Below are positions 48,106-58,668 of a stretch of 64,000 bases of DNA, piece after piece. Position 1 is the first letter of the stretch; every line of letters begins with the position of its first letter. A program made the position numbers and the translations under genes. Origin of the DNA: Crotalaria pallida (taxonomy: Eukaryota > Streptophyta > Magnoliopsida > Fabales > Fabaceae); assembly GCA_037953625.1 (NCBI GenBank), contig CM075656.1, positions 88,865,001 through 88,929,000 on the forward strand, in the 5' to 3' direction. The notes under the pieces were generated by a model. That model did no database searches. It saw only the letters and a list, made by a program, of their open reading frames with translations, and was not told where the DNA came from.

Positions 48106-48637
48106 GACCCTGCTGTTCCATAATTCTCATCTGCATGCGCATCATGGCTAAGATCTCATCATCGCGACGTCGAGAAGACGAGCTCGATCGGTGAGATCGG
48201 TGAGAGGGGCCAACAGAATGCCCGTGCTCTCTATTATTGTGACGCTGGGGAGGTGCATTCTCAGCATGGTTGGAGTACGCCGCCATACTGCGATCCAACT
48301 GCTGATGTGGGACACTCCCTCCTCCGTTCACCCCTTGGTAAGATGATTCCCCGGAGTACACGGTGTAGGGGCCACTGTGCGTATGCATGAGGAGGGGTTG
48401 GGCAGGGATCACAGCAGGCTGTGGTTGCACCGGTGAAACTGGATCTGCCACTTGAAGCGGCTGATTCGGAAGCGGGACGTCAACCGCTGGCTGCTCTTCA
48501 ACTAGTGGCTGCTATTGGACAACCCTGTTCGCCCGGAGACGTTGACGGAGATCTGTTGCCGGTTGTGGTACCGCGGCTGCTCTGGGAGGACGTCCCTTTC
48601 CTCTACGTGGGTGGTGGTTTTCTTCTGCGTTTTCCAT
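48011..48637 (-). pseudogene. Gypsy gag N-terminus (stop and frameshift)
   Basis: The likely gag start is the ATG at 48635-48637, shortly after the primer site. An in-frame TAG at 48512-48514 interrupts it. The following open part (from 48451) encodes a Pro/Gln-rich and Arg/Ser-rich segment with MRMQMRIMEQQGRAIADLQQQ, a short coiled coil. A frameshift near 48030-48060 passes to the long gag-protease frame. Confidence 0.75.
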
Positions 48638-48674
48638 CGCGAGTTTGGTGAGGGTGGGAATCGAAGTTTATCGT

Positions 48675-48692
48675 TTCCCACAGACGGCGCCA
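48675..48692 (-). other. Primer binding site of the gypsy element
   Basis: Minus-strand TGGCGCCGTCTGTGGGAA begins one base inside the 5' LTR. The position and the TGGCGCC start fit a tRNA 3' end. I do not assign the tRNA. Confidence 0.75.
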
Positions 48693-48693
48693 A

Positions 48694-49183
48694 TGTCTTG
48701 TTCTAGATCAGGTCGTTCACTAAGGCCACAGAGAGAGACCTAGTGAGGCGGTTTGACCTAGATTTGCTGTATGATTTTCTGAGTTTCATAGGTAACAGTG
48801 GGATAACCTGGAATGCCCTAATCACTGTGTGTGCAGTGTGATTTTAGGGTTTAGAAAGCGTACCTGAGCCCCATGTAGCACTGTACTACTTATAGGGGTG
48901 GCTGGATGCCCTAATGGGCCAGTTGTGGTACGGCCCAGACAATCCAGCCCGTTATGAGCCGTGAGAGGATGTGACCGAGGTGGCTTATCGGTAGTTATCT
49001 TGTCCTTGTCGGCTTTAGGGGTGTGAAGGCCGAGTTGGGGAAGCAAGCTCAACCCGCTTAGGATATGCCTATCGCATGTAGGATGCCGATCTCGGCCTAT
49101 CAGCATAAGTGGGCGAGTAAAGTGATCTCGTGTAGATAGGGTCCGATACCCTGTGATCTCGGCTAGGGGTTTAGTCCACCACA
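48694..49183 (-). repeat. Gypsy 5' LTR
   Basis: 490 bases, TGTCTTGTTCTAG... to ...CCACCACA on the plus strand. About 10 substitutions and one 5-base gap compared with the other LTR. Confidence 0.92.
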
Positions 49184-49413
49184 TAAGCAAAATTAACTAA
49201 CTTTATTAAATTTTGTTTCATTCTCAATGCCACTTTCCTAAAACATCTCTAGAAAATTGTAATCTTAATTAATTTTTGTTTCATTCCCAATACTACTTTC
49301 CTAAAATACCTCTATTTTTTTTTTATAAATTTGAGAAAATTAAATGCAATCAATTAACCTCCTTAATAAACGTAAAAGTAATTGAAATTACTTATAATTC
49401 GAACCGGAGGCAG

Positions 49414-49827
49414 AATATAATAAGGGCCGAAGGAGTATAAAATAAAAAGAGAAAACTCTGTATGAACAATCTATATGAAACAGAGGGAGTGATAACTAGA
49501 GTCTAGATGTATTTTGGCTATTAATGAATTTTTAAGCGGTAGATTACAAGAACACCAAACAAAAGTTGATAGAAGGTACTTCCCATACATCAAATTAACA
49601 CTAACACACTGAAATTTACACACGGATTATTACAGAGTACTTAGTAAATTACACGACCTCAGCTACAGAAGACCCTTGATTTATGTGTATATATTCTGCA
49701 CGTCTTCGAGCTTTTTAATTCCAACACATATATATTATATATACCATATAAGAGTAACCTGCTACATGAAACAAAAACTCACTTGTAGATGATTGATCAT
49801 CATAACGTTTAAGCCAGAGTAGCGCGC
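49414..49827. other. Intergenic, nothing recognised
   Basis: AT-rich, with a decayed GGGAGTGATAACT MITE-like end near 49485. It includes the likely 3' end of the small gene at 49828. Confidence 0.4.
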
Positions 49828-50049
49828 TTAAGGTTTGATGGGTCTACCCCAACGATTAGGGGGTTTTACCCTAAGGTAATTAACCCTTACCTCTTCCATG
49901 CCATCATTAGGAGGCACATGATACACCACCCAAGTACGCCCAGGGAATGGATTGGCACTGATGTTCCTTCTAGATGGACCATAGAACTTGTCTATAAGAG
50001 CAAAGCCTTCTTTACCAATTTTCTCGAGGTCTGCTGAAGGAGGTGCCAT
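49828..50049 (-). CDS. Small protein of a local four-member family, short form, unknown function
   Basis: 73 residues starting MAPPSADLEKIGKEGFALID. The first block (DLEKIGKEGFALIDKFYG, residues 7-24) and the tail (KPPNRWGRPIKP) match the members at 21500 and 28400. Compared with them it lacks about 19 residues in the middle, exactly the NSxxxAxxxGG block, joining MEE directly to VNY. The promoter cassette is well kept (TATAAAA about 110 bases upstream). There is no signal peptide or membrane segment. The sequence shows no stop or frame break, so it is probably a working shortened paralogue. The function is unknown. Confidence 0.75.
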   Translation of the reverse strand: MAPPSADLEKIGKEGFALIDKFYGPSRRNISANPFPGRTWVVYHVPPNDGMEEVRVNYLRVKPPNRWGRPIKP

Positions 50050-50124
50050 AGATGTTGAATATTGAACTACAAAAAGAGAGTTTTTATGGATATACTATTA
50101 TGTTGTTACTACTTATGGTGTTTT

Positions 50125-50200
50125 GTTTCTTGCTTGAAATGGAGAGACACAAGTGTCCTTTTATAGGGAAGTAAAGTTGGTTCAATTCCCTTAGCTTCAT
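50125..50200 (-). promoter_or_regulatory. Core promoter and leader of the 50.0-kb small gene
   Basis: On the minus strand, in order: GAAGCTAAGGGAATTGAACC (50179-50198), TATAAAAGGACACTTG (50150-50165), ATTTCAAGCAAGAAAC (50125-50140). Same order and similar spacing as for the two related genes. Confidence 0.7.
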
Positions 50201-50267
50201 CTACAGCTATACATGTGCTGCCAACGAATGGATTGAAAGAATAATTTCTAACTTTCGGCTAAACTGC

Positions 50268-51386
50268 TCATTTCGTTCCTTATGTTATTTTTGTTTTCAA
50301 GTTGGTTTCTCATAATTTTTTTTATCATATTCATATTTCATATTTCTTTTTATTATTAATTTGATTTATTAGTCATTATTCATCATATTTGAATCAATAT
50401 GATATATATACACACACTGGACAAGCTATCACTTTAGTTGGCGTGGTGGCTCAATGCTTGGATCGGTAACCTTGAGGTCCATAGCTTGAGTCCTCATTGC
50501 TACAAATTTTTTACTTATTTTTGCAGTTTATTTAGCTTAATTTCATTTTTGACACTTTATTTTATTTTCAAGATTCATTTTGGTTTTTAATTTTTTTTTG
50601 AATTATTTTGATCCTTTTATTATAGCAATATTAGTTTTATCGAAATAATCATACCCATAATCGAAAAATGGCAAATGTTGCCGAAATTTGGAAATATTCC
50701 AAATTATTATTAAAACATTGATACTGCTTCACAAATGATGAAGCAATTTGGTTCGCGATATGATTGATTGATATGGATAAAAATGACAATATGATAAAGA
50801 TTTGAATGAAGATGACATTAGGAGCTCTATTGAAATAGAGCCGTAAAAATGTTTGTTAAACTCTATCACTGAAATGTAATAAGTGTGAATATTACAAGTA
50901 AAACTATTATTATTATTATGGAAGAACCATATTTAATTTCTTGAAAAAAGATAAAAGACCAAAATAAGTCAAAGTAAAGATTAAGGACCAAACTGAATCT
51001 TGAAAATAAGATAAAGGACCAAAAATATAATTAAGCCCAATTTATTTTTAGTCCATCAAATTAAAAATTGGTAATAAAAGCAAAGGCAAGGACTTATCCT
51101 TGACATGTTAGCAATAATACAACATCAAATACCATCAAGCCAAAGCTTCTCATTGGTTCAAACTAACAAATTATTAACATGAATATTTAAAAATCAAACT
51201 TGCACCCCTAAAAAATTTTCCAAACTCCGCCATTGTCTCCAACAACAATATAATATGATATTGATATTGACACATAAGATAAACAGTAATTCAGAGATCA
51301 AATTGATAATGAAAAAAAAATATAAAAAACCAAATTAACAATGAAAATAAGGTATAGATCCAAATTAAATAGCAGTTTAGCCCTAA
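50268..51386. mobile_element. 1.1-kb inverted-repeat element, non-coding
   Basis: The left end GGCTAAACTGCTCATTT pairs with the right end AGCAGTTTAGCC. TTGGTTTCTCATAATTTTTT pairs loosely with the matching region near 51310-51340. The interior is AT-rich and holds a SINE-like piece at 50436-50512. No transposase frame. Confidence 0.55.
50436..50512 (+). repeat. Possible short tRNA-derived SINE piece
   Basis: TTGGCGTGGTGGCTCAATG resembles an A-box region and GGTCCATAGCTTGAGTCC a weak B box. No flanking duplication was found. Confidence 0.4.
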
Positions 51387-51469
51387 GTTTTCCATCTTTT
51401 ATAGTTCTCCTTCAATTCTGTGGTATAAGTTATTAAAATTTCAATAAAAATAAATAAAAACATGTTATT

Positions 51470-51667
51470 AATATATTGTAGATCTACCAACGAGCTGTTG
51501 GTGCAGTGGTGCCAGGGGCTGCACTTGGTAGGGCGAACCACGGTTCGATCCCCCGCAACGACGTTGGGAGAGGAATAAAACCTTAATCCCGGGACCCCCC
51601 TCGAACTGGATTAGTCGGCCCAGTGGACCGGATACCAGGGTGCAAACCAAAATATATTGTAGATCTA
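51470..51667 (+). mobile_element. tRNA-derived SINE, family S4
   Basis: The perfect 17-base duplication AATATATTGTAGATCTA (51470-51486 and 51651-51667) encloses 164 bases. A-box-like TGGTGCAGTGGTGCC and B box GGTTCGATCCC are both visible near the 5' end. The tail is GCAAACCAA. Confidence 0.88.
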
Positions 51668-51834
51668 ACAAACCAATCAATTATCAAAGAAATATTTTAA
51701 TGTATATTTTCTTGATTAACCAATTATAAAATATAATATACAATTTCAATTTTTTTTATTCAATACTATTACATTAGACAAATAACATTCTCACATCACT
51801 AATTTTTTAAATAAAAAATGCTATAAATATTTAT

Positions 51835-52354
51835 GGCTTAATTATGTCACAAGTCCCTGAAGTTTGAGACACTTTTGTCAGATACCCTTATTCTTTTTTT
51901 TTCAATGTCTGACTCCCCGAAATTACTTTTAAGTTTGTCATATACCCCTACTATCAAATCTAGCCAATTTTGCCGACATGTAACATCGAAATCCCGATCA
52001 GACGAAGGAGGTTGGTCATGTGGTGTCGAGTGATGTCACATGGGCGAAGACGACCTCTCTCTTCAATTCTTTTTTCTCTTTTTTTTTATTTAACTAAGAA
52101 TATAAAAATATTAAGTTTTTTAGTTTTTTAATGTTTTTAAAAAAAGATCTTCGGCCACGGGGCACCAGGTGCTTAACCTCTTGCATCTGATCAGGATTCC
52201 GATGTTACATGTCAGCAAAATTGACCAGAATTGGTAGTAGGGATATATGACAAACTCAGAAGTAACTTCGGGGAGTCAGACATTGGAAAAAAAAAGAATA
52301 AGGGTATCTGGCAAAAGTACCCCAAACTTTAGGGACTTATGACATAATTAAGCC
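51835..52354. mobile_element. Foldback MITE, family E, copy 2
   Basis: Ends GGCTTAATTATGTCACAAG and its reverse complement. Arms and centre follow 26933-27430 closely, with a longer A/T centre. Confidence 0.78.
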
Positions 52355-52797
52355 AATATTTATTTTGCATTAAAAAATTATGAGTTTAATATTATGAAAA
52401 CTCTCGAATTTATTTTTCAATACTAACATTTTTTTTATACCCTTTAAATAGCAATAAAATTTTAAAATTTTGTTTACCAATTTTTTTTCTTTGCTAACAA
52501 CTAGTGTATTCAACCGGTGCTATGCATGTGGAAGCGAGCATGATTTATGATGTTAAGAATTATTGCATTGGTAAATATTCTTCGAGTCTTTGGGTTTATC
52601 CTTCAATAATAGATGGAATATATTCAATTTTATTAGTGAAAAAGTTGAATTTTGGTAAAGTTAAATTGAAATAGCTAGATTAGTGGTCACAGCCTCATCT
52701 ACTCCAGTTTAGCTGCCTGCCAAAATTATTGAGACTTGAAATTATATTCGTACAAGAGTGCTATTATTGTGATCGACTTTAGTCACTTTTTGCAATC

Positions 52798-53012
52798 CAA
52801 TATATTATTTGCGGTACCAAGGTGAGGTTGGTTAAGGGGTAGCTCACTTGGTCCTTTAACCAATTGGTCTCGAGTTCGAGCCTTGGGTATGAAGCAACCC
52901 TCGCTGGGAGATCCCTACCACTTAGTGCGAGCTCAGTCGAATCGAACCAGATGAGTCGGATTATGAGTAAATTAGATCCAGGTATCGATTGGTGTAAATT
53001 AAAAAAAAATAT
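52798..53012 (+). mobile_element. tRNA-derived SINE, family S5
   Basis: GGTTGGTTAAGGGGTAGCTC (A-box region) and GAGTTCGAGCC (B box) are followed by a body ending in an A run near 53000. Partial flanking words (AATATATTATTTG left, AATATTATTTC right) suggest an imperfect target duplication. Confidence 0.7.
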
Positions 53013-54223
53013 TATTTCTAGTCCTAGACCTAGAGAATTCCATTCAACTCCAAATGTCTCAAACTCGTAAAAGTAGAAAAGGGAAATAGTTAGCGTATCT
53101 AATTCCCAATACCTTTACTTCTTAATCAAGGAAGAAAGTTTATTCCTTTTTAACTTCATTAAATAATTGTGTTTGATGATGATGATGATGATGCAGGTCA
53201 GCTGATGACACCGCTGAGTAATCATCACCGTGGAGAGGTTCTTCAAGTTATGGGGTTATTGGGTTTTCAAGGAGTTGGTGGGCTTCTCCTTTGTATCTGG
53301 CTACGTTGGATGGGCGATTTTAAAAGAAACGGATGGAGTACTCATCGAAAGTGGATGAATATCAATATAAACCCTTAATCCATGGCTGTGGTTTGTTTGG
53401 CAAAATGGGCGGTGATGATAACAATTGGCTACCTGGAGTTGGAATACTCCCCAGTAGCCCAGGTGCAGGAAATAAGCACCCCTATGGCTTTATTATTATT
53501 ATTATTATTATTTTGGATTCTTACGTGGGCTTTTTTATTGGGGTCTCCTTAGCCTTATTTTGTGATTCTTACGTGGGCTTTTATTCATTTGGGGCTTCCT
53601 GGTCATTAGTAGGTTTCTATTTTTTATTTTTTTTTAAACTAGCATGGTTTATGTTAATTTTTTGTGAAAATAATATTATAAAATTAATTAAAAGTAAAAT
53701 AAATATTAAAAATAAATTAAAATAATATTTATTTTTAATATGTAAGACCTTTTTAATAAAAAAATTTAATCCTACTTGTAAGATCCTATTTTGAATATAT
53801 AAGACCCTTTTAATAAAAAATTTAATCTTATTCGTAAGACCCTTTTAAAATATAAGCAAAATTAACCAATTTTCTTAAATTTTATTTTATTTTCAATGCA
53901 ACTTTGCTAAAACATTACTAATTAATAATAACTTAAAAATAATAAATTAGTTAATTACTCCCAATGCAACTGAAAAATACGTAAAACAAAAATAAAATTA
54001 TTATTAAAATAAAAATAATTAATAATTATTTAATAAATATTATAAAAATAATAAAATTATTATTAAAATAAAATATTAATATTAATATTAAAATAAGTAT
54101 AAATTCCAAATATTTTTATTATATTTGTTTTAATTTTAAAAATAAAAATATTGCTTTAACGGTGATCCTAATGAAAAACAGGGATGAAATTTTGTCTGCT
54201 TATGTATTTCAAAGTGCAGTGGG
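53013..54223. other. Intergenic; microsatellites and a MITE B relative
   Basis: (GAT)n at about 53175-53192 and (ATT)n at about 53489-53513. A stretch at 53843-53935 matches the MITE split by the gypsy element, across the break. Two open frames (53169-53378, 53333-53725) have no recognisable domain; the Asp run in the first comes from the microsatellite. Confidence 0.5.
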
Positions 54224-54314
54224 TACTACCTTCGTCCCTATATATAAGACATTTTTTAGACTTTTATTTTGCCATATTCATAAGACCTTATACTAATTTT
54301 CAATGACAATCAAT

Positions 54315-54778
54315 TACTACCTCTGTCCCATGAGTTAAGTTCTTTTAGGCTTTTGCACATAAATTAAGAAATGAGTAAATGAGAGTATAAGTATTTGGTA
54401 TATTTTTATTAAATTACCCTCAATTAATAATAGGAGAGAAAGTAATAATAAATGTATGAAGATTATATTAAAGAGAGTTTTTTTTTTGGTCTGTATTCCT
54501 TACGGAACCACCGGTATCCCCAAGAGCACCCTTAATACCAGGAAGCCCTTGAGCACCCGCGTCCCATTCCCAAGATTTCAGTTGGGGCCTTACACCAACT
54601 GAACCAAACCCCGTTGGTATATTAAAGAGAGTTGAAGAAATAGCCGGTGAAAAAAATGCAATAAATAAGAGTATACTTGAAAAAAGAAGTATAAATAAGT
54701 ATTGGATTTCTAAAAGAACATAACTTATGAGACAAAATTAAAAACTTAAATTAATATAACTTATGGAAAGAGAGAGTA
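54315..54778. mobile_element. Inner MITE, split by a SINE
   Basis: Left CTACCTCTGTCCCATGAGTTA pairs with right TAACTTATGGAAAGAGAGAG as loose inverted repeats; the TA duplication fits. It is inserted in the family C MITE and itself holds the SINE at 54480-54617. Confidence 0.65.
54464..54633 (-). mobile_element. tRNA-derived SINE, family S2, copy b
   Basis: The perfect 16-base duplication TATATTAAAGAGAGTT (54464-54479 and 54618-54633) encloses 138 bases. On the minus strand it begins near GGGGTTTGGTTCAGTTGG and ends CCTTACGG... with an A tail (T run 54480-54487). It shares CTTGGTATTAAxxxTGTTC-type sequence with copy a at 6705 but lacks part of the middle. Confidence 0.85.
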
Positions 54779-55101
54779 CTTCTTTCCACAAAAACCCCAA
54801 TCTACTTGACACTTTTTAGATTCTTAATACTATTAAAAGTGGTAGTTTTGAAAATACATATCAAATATTCACATTTCTAATGAAAAACTTACTTTATCCG
54901 TTTCTACTTAACTGTCCTTTTTTGGAAAAGTTTTTTATTTTTTTTATCTATGTTCTGATGATTTCAAGAATGTAATAAATGATATTTTTTATGTTTACCT
55001 TTATTCAATAAGGTATTGGTTTCGTAAGTAGGGAAAAAAATGATTACGGAAAAAAAAGGGTATAGTGAGAAAAAACATAATTAATGTATTGGAAATTTAA
55101 G

Positions 55102-55395
55102 TACTCCCTCCGGTCCTTATTATAGGGTATACTTAACCGAATTACACATACCAAGGAAAGTGGTTGGTTTTATGAATTCTATGAGAATATATTGTAACAT
55201 TACAATTTTACTTACTTAAATTTTTCATAAAAAATTCGCACTCATTAATGAACAACAAAAAGCACATAGATAGTCAAACATTAATAAGGGCAAAAAAGAG
55301 AAAAATTAATAAATGATGCATAGAAAATATAAAGTGACTTATAATTAGGACCAAGAAAACTTTCTAGAATGTGAGCTATAGGACCGGATGGAGTA
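55102..55395. mobile_element. MITE family A, copy 4
   Basis: TACTCCCTCCGGTCCTTATT to GGACCGGATGGAGTA, full-length family A, followed after 5 bases by another copy in the same orientation. Confidence 0.88.
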
Positions 55396-55400
55396 ATAAT

Positions 55401-55700
55401 TACTCCCTCCGGTCCTTATTATAGGGCATACTTAACCAAATTACACATATCAAGGAAAGTGGTTAGTTTTATGAATTCTATGAGAATATATTGTAACATT
55501 ACAATTTTAACCCCCTCAAATTTTCTTGGAAAATTCATACTCATTAATGAACAACAAAAAACACATAAATAGTCAAATCATTTAATAAGGGCAAAAAAGA
55601 GAAAAATCAATAAATGATGCATAGAAAATATAAAGTAACTTATAATTAGGACCAAGAAAACTTTCTAGAATATGCCCTATATATAGGACCGGAGGGAGTA
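55401..55700. mobile_element. MITE family A, copy 5
   Basis: TACTCCCTCCGGTCCTTATT to GGACCGGAGGGAGTA, full-length, same orientation as the neighbour at 55102. Confidence 0.9.
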
Positions 55701-56256
55701 TATTTTTAAAGATGTGTTTTGTTTAAAATAAGACAAATAAATAAAAACATAAGAGTAAATATTATTCACATTTTCCTATTTTCCCGTGGGTGGCAGTGTT
55801 GCAGGTGTACCACGTGTCAGAGTTTGTGAGGGCAATGGGTGCACCGGTGCAGTGGGAAAAAACTGGGTATACTAAGTCACAAACAACTAGTATGTGTACT
55901 CATCCACTTTGAATCAGTACAGTAAAACGACCCAAAATTGTGGTCCACAATCATAATTACACTCATAATGCGATTGTATTTGAATGCTGGATGATGAGTT
56001 GACAGTGTATAAATAATTTTCTCTTCTACTTAACTTTAGGAATTTAAATCCCTATTTTTATTCATGAATCCATTTTATTTTTGAAATTCAAAACTATTGT
56101 TATTGTTTTCTAACAAGTATCTTAAAAAAAAAAAACAATCGACAATTACCTTTCAATTTTTTTTTCAATATATACCTAAAAAAAAATGTGTTGATTATTG
56201 ACATGTAATTATACATGAAGTCATCTGAAAGTGGAGGGTGGTAAGACAAAATTTTG

Positions 56257-56305
<49 letters not shown>

Positions 56306-57528
56306 ATATTGTTCACCTTCACTTCGCCAACACTTTTTTTTTTTCGAGAGATACTTATTAAAAAATTATGAACCTAATTCTGAAAATTCACAATTAAATT
56401 CCAAATCTCATCTTATTACTTCCTCAATTGAGCAACAAATAATGCAACATAATCACAACGGCAGGATCCAAGAGCTCACCCAATCTTTGTGAAAATCAAG
56501 TGGTTTCCTGCATGAAGACGAATTATATATTTAACATTTGGTTCTTGCTTTGAAAAAAATAAAACAAGTAAACATTAGAAAATTCAAAAAATTAAAAACG
56601 TCATTTCTTAAAACAAGCTTACACATTTTAACCGCTTAAAAATGTCTTTAAGATATTAATAAGTTTCTTTGTATTTAAATCTATGCCCACAAAGTTTGGT
56701 CAGTCGACACAGGAGTAGTGTGGTACGGTGTATTTGGCTATGCAAAAATCAAGCAATTTTGGCAACAAAATACAGTCATCGACAAAAATGTTCCAAAAAA
56801 TCAAAATTAAAAGCTGGCTATGGTTAAGAGAAAAAAACATTAGTTTACATATGTTACTGATTAAGTGGTTTTCAAATCCACTCCAATGTTAATGTTTATT
56901 ATGATATGAGAGAAAGAATGTATGTAATGCACTGGTAGGTTGATGGCTGTTTTTTTGGTGAAGCAGGTTATGACTCTGCTGCGTGGTGATGGAGCCAAGG
57001 GGAGACACATCCTACCATGCACATCCTACCATGCCATGCAGTAATAATGCATGCTTTGTGTTATTAGAATGGATATCGTGTATCAACGTGAATTTGGTTA
57101 AGTGGTAGTTTATTTGGTGAAATATTTACCATTATTCACACTATTAACGATGATTTGTTATTTTAGATGGTAAGCAAACAACTGTGATTAAAAGATCAAA
57201 TTGGTACATCAAACAAAAAATTAAAAAAATTAAAAATGATATTTTCGAAAAATTTGAAGAGGTAAACATGAATTTATAAATTTTCAAAAACTAAATGAAT
57301 ATAATGCAAAAAAATTAAGGACCAAGCTCATACTTCACTCATAAAATTATATCAATGTTTTATACTTTGTTATTCTAACATTTATATGATCTTTTGTAGT
57401 TGTTATAATGTTATTGCATGGCTGCAATTATTAAATTTTTTATGATTCAACATAGAGTTTTAAGGTTGTGAACTTGCTTAGTTTTTATAGTAATTATAAA
57501 TTATAAAAAAATTATCATGAAAACATCA
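55701..57528. other. Intergenic, AT-rich, TA microsatellite
   Basis: (TA)n at about 56259-56300. ACATCCTACCATGC is repeated in tandem near 57008-57033. No gene is recognised; the frame at 56238-56492 is microsatellite translation. Confidence 0.5.
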
Positions 57529-57599
57529 GCACCAGTGGTCTAGTGGTAGAATAGTACCCTGCCACGGTACAGACCCGGGTTCGATTCCCGGCTGGTGCA
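57529..57599 (+). tRNA. tRNA-Gly (anticodon GCC)
   Basis: 71 bases that fold as a complete cloverleaf: acceptor GCACCAG pairs with CTGGTGC, and the anticodon loop CTGCCAC carries GCC. The internal promoter boxes TGGTCTAGTGG (A) and GGTTCGATTCC (B) are intact. The A-rich stretch upstream (TTATAAAAAAATTATC) fits plant tRNA genes. No poly-A tail or target duplication, so it is a gene and not a SINE. Confidence 0.95.
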
Positions 57600-57899
57600 T
57601 TGCATTAATATGTTTTTTGCGCCTAAAATCTTCAAGCGCCATTTATTGGATAAAAAGCACACAAAGGCCCATCAACTTCTTTATGCCCACTGCAAGTAAG
57701 CGTGGGTTCACTTGGCTGTGGAAATTGTTTCTTGCACTTCTTCTCACTCCTCCTCCTCCTCCTTTTTTTTTTTTTTTTTTTTTAAGGCTGTTTCTTGCAC
57801 TTCTAACCTTCCCACCTTTTACTACCATCTACCTTGTTATTGTTAATGGAATGGCTATTGTGACACTTGTGAGCCCTTATTATCCTCGAGTGATGACTA
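57600..57899. other. Intergenic with a CT/T-rich tract
   Basis: CTCCTCCTCCTCC followed by a T run at about 57762-57783, then repeated TTTCTTGCACTTCT on both sides (a short direct repeat). No gene. Confidence 0.4.
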
Positions 57900-58668
57900 A
57901 CACTCTGTTTGGTTTGAGAGAAATTGAGAGGAAAGATTTTGGGGAGAAGAAAATGAGAAAAAAACAAGAAAATATCTTATTTGGTACAAGAGAGAAAACA
58001 AGGAGAGAGAAAAATTTGAGTGGGTCCCACAGGAAATCTTTTTCTCTCCTCACCTAACTAGAGTTTGAGAAGAAAACTTGGACTTTTGGTTAAAACCCGG
58101 AATTACCCCTAGAAGCTGGGTTGATGAATCTCGGAATTACCGAGGTTGAGTTTCACTCCCACATTTTTTTTCTTTATTAATAAAAACTAAAATAGTGACC
58201 CACATACAGTAGCTGCCTAGTGTTGGATGAGTTCATGATGATTAATAAGCAGTTGTTCGGTTTTCACCCTATCTCCTTTGATGCAATTTTTTTATATATA
58301 TTTTTGAATCTAAAATTTTTATTATTTAAAAAATAATTGAAGTAAGAAAAAAATATTTGGTTATGTACTTATGTTTAATAGAAAAAGAAAAAAAAAAGAG
58401 AAAGAAAAAATATTTATTTGCCTTATGTAAATCAAAGGGTATACTTGTTTTTTAACAAATTTATTGTTTTCTTTCTTCCCATTTTTCTCTCCGACCAAAC
58501 AAAATGAGAGAAAACTCAACTTTTCTCTCTCTCACATTTTTTCTCATTTTCTTTCATACCAAACATTCATAAAATCTACTCATTTTCTCACCATAATCTT
58601 TCTTCCTTATTTCTCTCTTCTCATTTTCTCTCTTCCCATTTTCTCTCCGGTAACCAAACAAAGTGTAA
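57900..58668. mobile_element. Inverted-repeat MITE with AACACTCTGTTTGG ends
   Basis: The left end ACACTCTGTTTGGTTTGAG pairs with the right end AACCAAACAAAGTGT. Subterminal GAGAGAAAA words mirror TTTTCTCTC on the right. TAA occurs near both ends as a possible 3-base duplication (PIF/Harbinger-like), but hAT-type is not excluded. Non-coding. Confidence 0.6.

Larger units (their letters stand above)
33104..49183 (-). mobile_element. Ty3/gypsy (Tat-like) retrotransposon with a nested insertion
   Basis: The target duplication TAAGC (33099-33103 and 49184-49188) and ~490-base LTRs (48694-49183 and 33104-33482 joined to 39482-39597) define the element, about 10 kb without the nested 6 kb. On the minus strand the order is primer site, gag, aspartic protease, reverse transcriptase, RNase H, a second RNase H, integrase. 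An opposite-strand reading frame follows. Two RNase H domains and an extra antisense frame before the 3' LTR are features of the Tat/Retand/Grande lineage. At least four in-frame stops and two frameshifts break gag-pol, so this copy cannot make its own enzymes. Confidence 0.9.
33041..49413. mobile_element. MITE (family B) split by the 16-kb gypsy nest
   Basis: The left end TACTCCCTCCAGCTCGAATT (33041) and right end TTATAATTCGAACCGGAGGC (about 49392-49411) are inverted repeats of one MITE. Its two parts, 33041-33103 and 49184-49413, are separated by the gypsy element and its TAAGC duplication. An uninterrupted relative of the break region occurs at 53843-53935. Confidence 0.7.
54224..54886. 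mobile_element. MITE family C, reverse copy, carrying a nested MITE
   Basis: TACTACCTTCGTCCC... CATAAGACCTTATACTAATTT continues after the inner insertion with CTTTCCACAAAAACCCC and TTGACACTTTTTAG, following family C copy 1 in reverse. The right end is truncated. Confidence 0.65.

Noticed and set aside
53169..53725. Two overlapping frames with DDDDDD and hydrophobic parts
   Set aside because: The Asp and Ile runs come from GAT and ATT microsatellites; there is no recognisable domain or promoter.
57643..58057. 146-residue frame overlapping a minus-strand Lys/Gly-run frame
   Set aside because: Built on a CT/T tract and the end of a MITE; no domain.
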